A stretch of 64,000 bases of DNA from Candidatus Thiodiazotropha endoloripes. GTDB taxonomy: Bacteria > Pseudomonadota > Gammaproteobacteria > Chromatiales > Chromatiaceae. The stretch covers positions 186,001-250,000 of the forward strand of contig LVKA01000021.1 in assembly GCA_001709035.1 (NCBI GenBank), written 5' to 3'. Below are positions 61,675-64,000 of this stretch, piece by piece; position 1 is the stretch's first letter; each line of letters opens with the position of its first letter. A model generated the notes under the pieces. That model was not told where the DNA came from. It saw nothing but the letters and a program-made list of their open reading frames with translations, and did no database searches. Position numbers and translations under genes: made by a program.

Positions 61675-63741
61675 ATGTTACCGTCAAATCGTCAAACCCT
61701 GTCAATTGTCACTACCTTGATACTGGTCCCACTCAGTAGTTATTCCACGGCAGAGGATACAGGGCAGCCAACCACGCTCGATGATATTTCTGTGACCGCA
61801 ACCCGTGTTGAAAAACCGCTACAGACTGTACCTGCTGCGGTGGGCATAGTGCAGCAACAGACAATCCAGTTTGCAGAACCTCAGTTAGGCCTGGATGAAT
61901 CGTTGACCCAGATTCCCGGGATATTCATGCAGAACCGTTACAATTTCGCACAAGACCTGCGGGTATCAATTCGTGGTTTCGGTGCCCGTTCCGCATTCGG
62001 TATCCGGGGTATCAAGGTGGTTGTTGATGGAATTCCCGAAACACTGCCGGACGGACAAGCCAATGTGGACAGTATCGATATCGGTTCAATCGGCAACATA
62101 CAGGTAATCCGTGGGCCGGTCTCTGCGCTCTATGGCAATGCCTCCGGAGGTGCTATTTTAATCGAGTCAGAACAGGCTCCGGAAATTCCCTTTATCTCTC
62201 TACGCCCTACCTTTGGTGAAGACGGTTTTCAAAAACACCAGATCAAATTTGGCGGTCAGGCTGACTCCTTTGACTATTTGGTCAATCTGTCTGACATGAG
62301 TTACGACGGTTATCGGGATCAAAGTACAACAGAACACAGTTCGTTAAATAGCAAGTTCGGCATCGACCTGGATGGAGGCGGTCGCTTCAATACGGTACTC
62401 AACTATACCGACTCTCCCCAAGCAGACGATCCTGGTGGTTTGACCGAACAACTGGCAGACGATGATCCCACAGCGGCCTGGACAAGGAATGAATCCCTCG
62501 ACTCCGGAGAGGAGCTGGAGCAGACAAGAGTGGGATTTGTCTATGAAAACCCGATCGGGGAACAAGGCGATCTCAGAGTGCGCAACTACTATGTATGGCG
62601 TGATCTTGCCAATCGTCTACCGATTGGAGCAACGGGCCATGGTATCGTACTCGATCGATTTGCCTATGGTGGAGGAATCCAATACACCCACAGTGCCCCG
62701 CTCTACAATCATGCCAATCGATTCACCATCGGACTGGATCTGGATAGACAAGAGGATGACCGGAAACGCTATCTGCTAGCTGGAGACGACCTCGGAACCA
62801 AGATCCAGGATCAGGATGAACAGGTCGATAGTATCGGTCTCTACCTGCAGAACGAATACAGTATCAGTGACATGATGGAGTTGACCCTTGGCGGGCGCTA
62901 TGACCGACTCGATTTCGAGGTGGAAGATGATTTCCTCAGCAACGGGGACGATTCAGGTGACCGCAGCTTCAGCAAGTTCAGTCCATCCCTTGGATTTCGC
63001 TATTCCCCAAGACAGGATATCAACCTATACGTCAATCTGTCCCGCTCCTTTGAATCACCCACCGCAGTGGAGTTGCGTGACCCGGATGGCGCCGGTTTCA
63101 ATCAGGATCTGGAACCACAAATAGCCACAGGCTATGAAATTGGTGTTAAAGGGTATCTGGATAACAGAGTCCGCTACGATCTGGCCCTGTTCGCCATGGA
63201 TGTCACTGACGAACTGGTTCCGTTTGAAATCGATGATATCACCTATTATGAAAATGCCGGCGAATCCCGCCGCAACGGTCTGGAGGCTCAGCTTGTTTTT
63301 GAGCTGTTTGACCATCTGATCACCACCCTCGCCTACACCTATTCAGACTTTGAATTTGATAAATTCATCGATGACAACGGTAATGATTTCAGTGGCAATA
63401 CAATACCAGGCGTTCCTGAAAACCTGTTCAGTGCCGATTTCTCCTATACCCACCCAAATGGGTTTTACAGTCAGTTGACAGCACTCTACGTGGATGAAAT
63501 CTATGCGAACAATGCCAACACGGTGACCAATAACTCCTATGCCCTGGCTGATCTTCGAATTGGTTACAGCCGATTTTTCGGTCCCTGGGAACTCTCGCCG
63601 TTCATTGGCGTAAACAATCTTTTTGATAAACAATACAATGGCAATGTGCGCATCAATGCATTCGGTGGGCGATATTTCGAACCTGCACCAGACCGGGATA
63701 TCTATGCAGGCCTGACACTTCGTTATGATTTCGGTGGCTGA
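61675..63741 (+). CDS. TonB-dependent outer membrane receptor
   Basis: This 688-residue receptor has a signal peptide and TonB-box-like DDISVTATRVEKPLQTVPAAVG. The plug follows, with RVSIRGFGARSAFGIRGIKVVVDGIPETLPDGQ and RGPVSALYGNASGGAI, and a barrel ends FGGRYFEPAPDRDIYAGLTLRYDFGG. The plug style resembles siderophore and ferric-citrate receptors. It is divergent from the two-component operon and may be controlled by it. The ligand is unknown. The start has CCGGAG about nine bases upstream. Confidence 0.88.
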   Translation: MLPSNRQTLSIVTTLILVPLSSYSTAEDTGQPTTLDDISVTATRVEKPLQTVPAAVGIVQQQTIQFAEPQLGLDESLTQIPGIFMQNRYNFAQDLRVSIRGFGARSAFGIRGIKVVVDGIPETLPDGQANVDSIDIGSIGNIQVIRGPVSALYGNASGGAILIESEQAPEIPFISLRPTFGEDGFQKHQIKFGGQADSFDYLVNLSDMSYDGYRDQSTTEHSSLNSKFGIDLDGGGRFNTVLNYTDSPQADDPGGLTEQLADDDPTAAWTRNESLDSGEELEQTRVGFVYENPIGEQGDLRVRNYYVWRDLANRLPIGATGHGIVLDRFAYGGGIQYTHSAPLYNHANRFTIGLDLDRQEDDRKRYLLAGDDLGTKIQDQDEQVDSIGLYLQNEYSISDMMELTLGGRYDRLDFEVEDDFLSNGDDSGDRSFSKFSPSLGFRYSPRQDINLYVNLSRSFESPTAVELRDPDGAGFNQDLEPQIATGYEIGVKGYLDNRVRYDLALFAMDVTDELVPFEIDDITYYENAGESRRNGLEAQLVFELFDHLITTLAYTYSDFEFDKFIDDNGNDFSGNTIPGVPENLFSADFSYTHPNGFYSQLTALYVDEIYANNANTVTNNSYALADLRIGYSRFFGPWELSPFIGVNNLFDKQYNGNVRINAFGGRYFEPAPDRDIYAGLTLRYDFGG

Positions 63742-63795
63742 GGTTGCCGACCGTTTATCAGGTTGTCCGCAACGAGTAGAGTAAAAGGAACTCAG

Positions 63796-64000
63796 CTAGC
63801 CATATTCGGCGTTTATCTGTTCCTTGCGTCTTAGCAGATCGAGTAAGGCGGACGCCTTGTGGCAGGTCTCCTGATACTCTGCTTCGCTATCAGAGTCGGC
63901 GACTATCCCTCCACCAGCCCAGAGCCGGGTGATGCCTTGGGCATGCACCATGGTCCTGATGGCTATGTTGGTGTCCATATCACCATCGAAACTGATATAG
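63796..64000 (-). CDS. pabB: Aminodeoxychorismate synthase component I, 3' end only
   Basis: The 68 visible codons are the C-terminal end of a chorismate-binding enzyme: YISFDGDMDTNIAIRTMVHAQG and WAGGGIVADSDSEAEYQETCHKA, matching PabB/TrpE-type enzymes and closer to PabB by the FDGDMDTNIAIRT stretch. The frame is open at the window edge, so the start lies beyond 64000. PabB makes aminodeoxychorismate for folate. It is convergent with the TonB receptor gene. Confidence 0.8.
   Translation of the reverse strand, partial: YISFDGDMDTNIAIRTMVHAQGITRLWAGGGIVADSDSEAEYQETCHKASALLDLLRRKEQINAEYG

Overview
The window looks like the chromosome of a gammaproteobacterium. The class is an inference from protein resemblance (type II NADH dehydrogenase, Zur/Zrg zinc operon, PFGI-1-type conjugation genes); the genus cannot be fixed from the sequence. 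It holds a dense accessory half (about 1-40.5 kb) and an ordinary chromosomal half (about 40.6-64 kb).

Layout. 1-1.94 kb: four plus-strand genes, two of them TPR proteins and the first cut by the window edge. 2.27-7.97 kb: five integron-type gene cassettes, all on the minus strand and separated by attC-like sites, with no IntI integrase visible. They carry a SAM methyltransferase, an EEP-fold nuclease and a two-TM protein in one cassette, then an HNH nuclease, a large unknown protein, a DUF7674-like protein and a small unknown protein. 8.4-12.1 kb: a XerC-type recombinase, a DUF3653-like phage regulator, a TraX-like acetyltransferase, a lipoprotein and a DUF3742-like protein. 12.1-30.3 kb: a nearly complete MPF_G-type (PFGI-1/ICEHin1056 class) type IV secretion cluster on the minus strand: TraG, PFL_4709-4711 homologues, the VirB4 ATPase, VirB8/9/10-like proteins, small membrane and pilus proteins, the TraD coupling protein, a lytic transglycosylase and PilL. 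A single-stranded DNA binding gene and a nonsense-mutated HTH gene interrupt it. 31.1-40.3 kb: the maintenance module (DUF3577, DUF3158-like, PFL_4669-like, winged-helix protein, STY4528-like, DUF2857, ParB, ParA). No relaxase, topoisomerase or helicase gene lies in the window, so the element is either incomplete or continues past the left edge.

The most unusual content is noncoding. Between pilL and the DUF3577 gene, and again before the DUF3577 gene, there are two diverged copies of an RNA-like element: an H-type pseudoknot, then a hairpin, then a longer hairpin, with different bases preserving pairing in each helix. The first copy sits at the head of a roughly 500-nt stretch that begins at a promoter-like sequence, has no gene, and ends in a strong intrinsic terminator. 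A third structured segment of 250 bp (34.3-34.6 kb) is closed by 27-base complementary arms and contains its own pseudoknot. Tandem 58-bp repeats with covarying hairpins lie upstream of the winged-helix gene.

40.6-64 kb: a CUT1-type sugar ABC importer, two hypotheticals, a DUF900 hydrolase, a zinc-uptake operon of the ZrgA type behind a near-consensus Zur box, msrB, an HNH nuclease, NDH-2, a two-receiver diguanylate cyclase, two TonB-dependent receptors flanking a NarL-type two-component system, and the 3' end of pabB. Two small repeat families (a TA-flanked MITE and a 65-bp inverted repeat) are scattered here. A repeat of the second family at 40.59 kb suggests that the element ends between 40.32 and 40.59 kb.
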